From Microvelia longipes (lineage: Eukaryota; Arthropoda; Insecta; Hemiptera; Veliidae): 64,000 nt of DNA. Within the stretch, counting starts at the first letter, position 1, and every line of letters begins with the position of its first letter. Under the pieces are notes generated by a model that ran no database searches, had not been told where the DNA came from, and was given only the letters and a program-made list of their open reading frames with translations. The translations under genes and the position numbers were made by a program. Below are positions 61,158 to 64,000 of this stretch, piece after piece. Location of the stretch: contig JACMZG010001863.1 in assembly GCA_018340805.1 (NCBI GenBank), positions 21,036,181 to 21,100,180 on the forward strand. The letters run 5' to 3'.

Positions 61158-61846
61158 CTCGACTCCACCTCCATAGGTCCACATAGATCAGTATGAATCA
61201 ATTCACCTACATCTTTAGATTTAGTTTTACTGCGGGGAAATTTTTCCTTATGTTGTTTTCCCTCCACACAAGCAATACACTTGGTAGCGGAATCTTCACT
61301 AAAATTGATCTGATTTGCTCTTAAAATTTGCCGCACACGCGTCATATTTTGATGGCAGAGACATTTATGCCACTCACTTAATGAGAGAGTTATCAGGGCA
61401 GATGATTCTTTATATTTTCTAAAATCCATGCGGTATAATTTATCGGTTAAAATGCCTCTAGCACACACATCTTCCGACTCACCCGAGCATATAACAATCT
61501 CCGAAGAATTTATTGACCTTAATGTGAATCCCTTTTTCAGAGTGGATCTTACTGAAAATAGATTCACATGGAGATTGGGGACATATAGAACATGGCCAAG
61601 TTCAATGCTTGACCATTTCTTCCCATCGAACGCTAGCACTCTCACATTCCCAATTCCTTTTGATGTAATGTGAGATCCATCTCCCATATTTACCTTCCTA
61701 TTGTCATATGACATCTTAGTAAATAGGGACTTATCATTGCACATATGGTCTGTACTACCCGAGTCAAGTATCCAGGAACTTGAAAAGTTATCGCTTCCTG
61801 CCAAACTAAAGCTATCACTACCTGCACAACTCATTAACACCAAGGG
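61154..61846 (-). pseudogene. Copia pol: protease, GAG-pre-integrase and integrase N-terminus
   Basis: Begins after a lesion in a C5 run. The protease is recognised by WILDSGSTDHMCND, whose DSG is the catalytic site of retroviral-type aspartic proteases. The GAG-pre-integrase region follows, with the zinc-binding HKCLCH and CIAC pairs, then GKQHKEKFPRS and HTDLCGPMEVESRG, which holds the first catalytic Asp of the integrase. It ends at the 61155 lesion. Confidence 0.9.
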
Positions 61847-62010
61847 GGCTCGACTACTACCGAAGAATTTTTAGAACTTTTCCTCTGCAGACAGTATTTT
61901 GCAATATGCCCTTTCTTTCGGCAAAAATTACAAGTTTTCTTTTTGTAGCATTTAGATTCGGGGTGACCTGGCCGCCCACACGAACATTCGGCAACCTTTT
62001 TATCACGCCC
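61847..62010 (-). pseudogene. Copia gag: nucleocapsid zinc knuckles
   Basis: Follows an in-frame TAA at 62013-62011. It encodes CSCGRPGHPESKC, a knuckle with shortened first spacing (C-X-C), and CNFCRKKGHIAKYC, a canonical C-X2-C-X4-H-X4-C. The knuckles bind element RNA. The frame is lost again at the C5 run before the protease. Confidence 0.85.
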
Positions 62011-62057
62011 TTAGACACGAGGACTGTGCATTCTCACTCTGTTTATACCTTTCTCTT

Positions 62058-62585
62058 CTAATCATCTAGAGAGTAGAACTTTGAGTGTTCTTTTATGAGG
62101 GAAGTTACGAAATGGCGGAATTTTTCGGGCAAACTAACTAAGACCTTCGTCATTAGCATGGAATCTGAGAATTCTTCATTAAAAACCTTCAACTTCAAAG
62201 ATATGTCCTCCAGCTTGCTAAAAAAGGATTGCACGTCTCCCTCAAATTTCAACTGGAAGAATTCCTGCTGTACTAGATGAATGTTGACCTCACTTTTGGG
62301 CTCATAAACCGAGAGAAGTTTAGCCCACATGTCGGCCGCCGACGCGCAGCTAATTAAGTGGGACATTGGACCCTCTTCTAACCTTAACACGATCATTTCC
62401 TGCGCTTTATGGTCAAGTTTCATCCACTCATTTAAAGCACTAGCATCACTGACTTCCGGTTTTAAATATCCACCGGTTACAATATCATAAACTCCCGAAC
62501 TTCGAAATAACACACTCAACTGGAATTTCCAAAGGGACCAATTCGCGTGTCCCGTAAGCTTGAGGCCCGTAACGACTGTCGCCAT
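62058..62585 (-). pseudogene. Copia gag: capsid domain
   Basis: From the first in-frame ATG (62585-62583, about 125 bp after the 5' LTR) to TAG at 62060-62058, about 175 residues. The order LKLTGHANWSLWKF, DHKAQEMIVLRL, ADMWAKLLSVYE, then SLPEKFRHFVTSL is that of the copia-type Gag capsid (UBN2 family). The open frame extends 14 codons upstream without an ATG. The stop follows SLDD and looks like the result of base loss near 62060, since Gag should continue into the knuckles. Confidence 0.85.
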
Positions 62586-62695
62586 CTCTGCCGCGGTGCT
62601 CACGACTTCTTTTAATATTGACGACACAACCGAACAAGTTACCCCGAAATCTCAACAAAAATAACACGAATATTATTTCCAACCAGCGTTATGGT

Positions 62696-62709
62696 CTGGG
62701 CCCATAACC
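62696..62709 (-). promoter_or_regulatory. Primer-binding site, initiator tRNA-Met half molecule
   Basis: On the element strand GGTTATGGGCCCAG starts directly after the 5' LTR. The same sequence is the primer site of Drosophila copia, where it pairs with an internal part of initiator tRNA-Met and not its 3' end (established for copia). This indicates priming by a cleaved tRNA half. Confidence 0.88.
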
Positions 62710-62861
62710 TATAGGAAATAATATAATAATAACTACGGAAATCACTTTTAATAAGGAATTTTATTAACGAACATTCTAACAGAGGTTAGTAACAAGATAA
62801 TAGAGGTTAGGCAATAGATCACATTGTATGCGCAATCGTAAGCGCCACAACAACAACAACA
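62710..62861 (-). repeat. 5' LTR of the copia element
   Basis: 152 bp; starts TGTTGTTG on the element strand and ends CCTATA just before the primer site. It includes AATAAA (62765-62760). The 3' LTR differs by a TTG-repeat change, one T in a run and a rearranged AAT stretch; no clear substitution elsewhere. Confidence 0.88.
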
Positions 62862-62866
62862 TCCAT
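62862..62866. repeat. Target-site duplication, 5' side of the copia element
   Basis: TCCAT, identical to 58131-58135. Confidence 0.85.
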
Positions 62867-64000
62867 ATTAAATCACTTTATTAAACACAGACAATTAAAG
62901 AATATGTGGACTAGATAATAATTAAAACTTATTTTAAATTAATTTTACTTAATTTAAGACAAGATAGTCGAAAATTAATGTAGTATTTACGTATAATTGT
63001 TATGAAAAATCAAAAAATGATGTCACCAATGTACAGTTATGGCACCTAGCTACCCAATTAATGATAAGAGCTGTTTATCCTCTCTCAAAGTATTGTCTCT
63101 TGGCCTAGACCCCTTGTCTATCTAAGTAATAGTCGCTTTGTCTATGGATGAAGATGTACTGTAGTCATTTTGTAAAGAATTTCCAAGATGATTTAGTTGC
63201 TTAGTTTTCAAATTTTTCAAGACTCTATTTGGAAACTTTTGCCCTATAAAATGTGGCAATTATTTTCAGTAAAAACTATTGCTTCTGCGAAGACTGTTGA
63301 GCAATGGATCATAAACAATTTCCTCTCATAGACCTTTAAATTTATGAGGCCCATTAGAACAATGATTAACCCATTTCTTTGTAAAAGGTTGTATGTCAAG
63401 TTTCTAAATCTTTCTTATTTCTAACTCCTAAAAAAGTTACAAAATATAATTAAAATTCAAGATATTTTGAATTTTTTGATGAAACAATAATTATCATAAA
63501 TGTGCAAGTGTTGCCCTACAATGAATTGGAAATTTTCGTCCTATTTGTTATGGAAATGATTACTCCATTATGATTATTTTAAAATTTGGGTTTCCTTCTG
63601 TGGTAAATAAGTTAGAATAAGGCAAGATGTAATTAATATGGGATTGTTGACTCTTATTATAATAATGTCATTTTTTATTTTTATTTATTTTTTTGTAAAA
63701 AAATGCAGATTAAATTTATCAAAACATTGCTTTAATATATTAAAAATTACACTTTCCTCATTTACCCATTTACTAGCAGTGAAATATTAACAAGTTTTTA
63801 TATGACTTGAGAGAGTGTTGAAATAAAGCCCATGCCTGACGTATTTTATATATGACCCATGCCTATGAAACGTTATTTATATTTTCCCCCCATAGAAACT
63901 GTTCCTCCTCTTGCTCTATACAATGACTGTAAAAGGGACTTATTGCATTAAAATTATTAATTTACTTATTGTGTATTTTTTAGCGAATTTCCTTTGGGAA
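62867..64000. other. Intergenic or intronic, no exon recognised
   Basis: AT-rich sequence up to the window end. No IFT140-like exon was recognised on the minus strand. The last bases (from about 63982, AGCGAATTTCCTTTGG) match the opening of the repeat leaders at 20.73 and 50.33 kb and the arm ends of the composite repeat, so a repeat copy begins here. Confidence 0.45.

Larger units (their letters stand above)
58136..62861 (-). mobile_element. Ty1/copia LTR retrotransposon, structurally complete
   Basis: 4726-bp element on the minus strand flanked by a perfect 5-bp duplication. Order along the element: 5' LTR (62861-62710), tRNA primer-binding site, gag, CCHC knuckles, aspartic protease (DSGST), GAG-pre-integrase and integrase core, RT, RNase H, 3' LTR. 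Protease-integrase-RT order defines the Ty1/copia superfamily (Pseudoviridae). LTRs are short and differ mainly by small indels, implying recent insertion. The coding region is interrupted at about nine places, each explained by a small indel in or beside a base run: near 62060, 62053, 62010, 61846, 61155, 60522, 60283, 59806 and 59538. Either the copy is newly degenerate or the assembly has homopolymer errors. It may lie within an IFT140-like intron in the same orientation, if 5' exons exist beyond the window. Confidence 0.92.

Overview
The window looks like AT-rich animal nuclear DNA, most likely from an arthropod. It has split genes with GT-AG introns, the last exons of a Dpr-interacting-protein/lachesin-type immunoglobulin gene (a protostome neural family), a Ty1/copia element whose primer-binding site matches that of Drosophila copia, and fragments of Jockey/CR1-like non-LTR elements. 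Long (AT)n tracts recur every few kilobases. The species cannot be fixed from the sequence. A run of 10 Ns at 49293-49302 marks an assembly gap.

Two host genes are supported, both partial. On the plus strand, 19787-21153 holds the last two exons of a Dpr-interacting-protein-like cell-surface Ig protein: the end of the last Ig domain, then a low-complexity stalk and a hydrophobic tail suggesting a GPI anchor. On the minus strand, 55781-49646 holds four consecutive phase-compatible exons of an IFT140-like WD40 protein (intraflagellar transport complex A). Its 5' and 3' exons were not found. No other convincing cellular gene was seen; most of the window is intergenic or intronic repeat.

Mobile elements dominate. 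A structurally complete copia-type LTR retrotransposon lies at 58136-62861 on the minus strand, with short LTRs, a 5-bp target duplication (ATGGA on the element strand), a tRNA-iMet half-molecule primer site, and gag, protease, integrase, reverse transcriptase and RNase H. Its reading frame is broken by about nine small indels, almost all in or beside homopolymers. Non-LTR remnants occupy 37603-40957: the 3' end of a reverse transcriptase, then a decayed Gag-like ORF1 with CCHC knuckles and a poly(A) run. A 1.6-kb long-inverted-repeat element (1707-3338), small foldback elements (5122-5665, 48580-48925) and two hAT-like MITEs (33244-33400, 46608-46803) are also present.

Several unnamed repeat families recur. 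One is a composite module (16262-17312 and 56015-57360) made of a foldback, a tRNA-like segment with a B box, a ~150-bp tandem array and an (AT)n tail. Another is a 420-bp dispersed repeat (174-596 and 7071-7495). A third carries the near-palindrome GGACTCGCTTCGCTCGTCC. A fourth centres on GGGTTAATGACGTCAT. Perfect or near-perfect short-loop palindromes are unusually common (for example 35103-35200, 37321-37362, 51106-51313 and 57567-57596), and together with the composite repeat they are the most unusual structure in the window.
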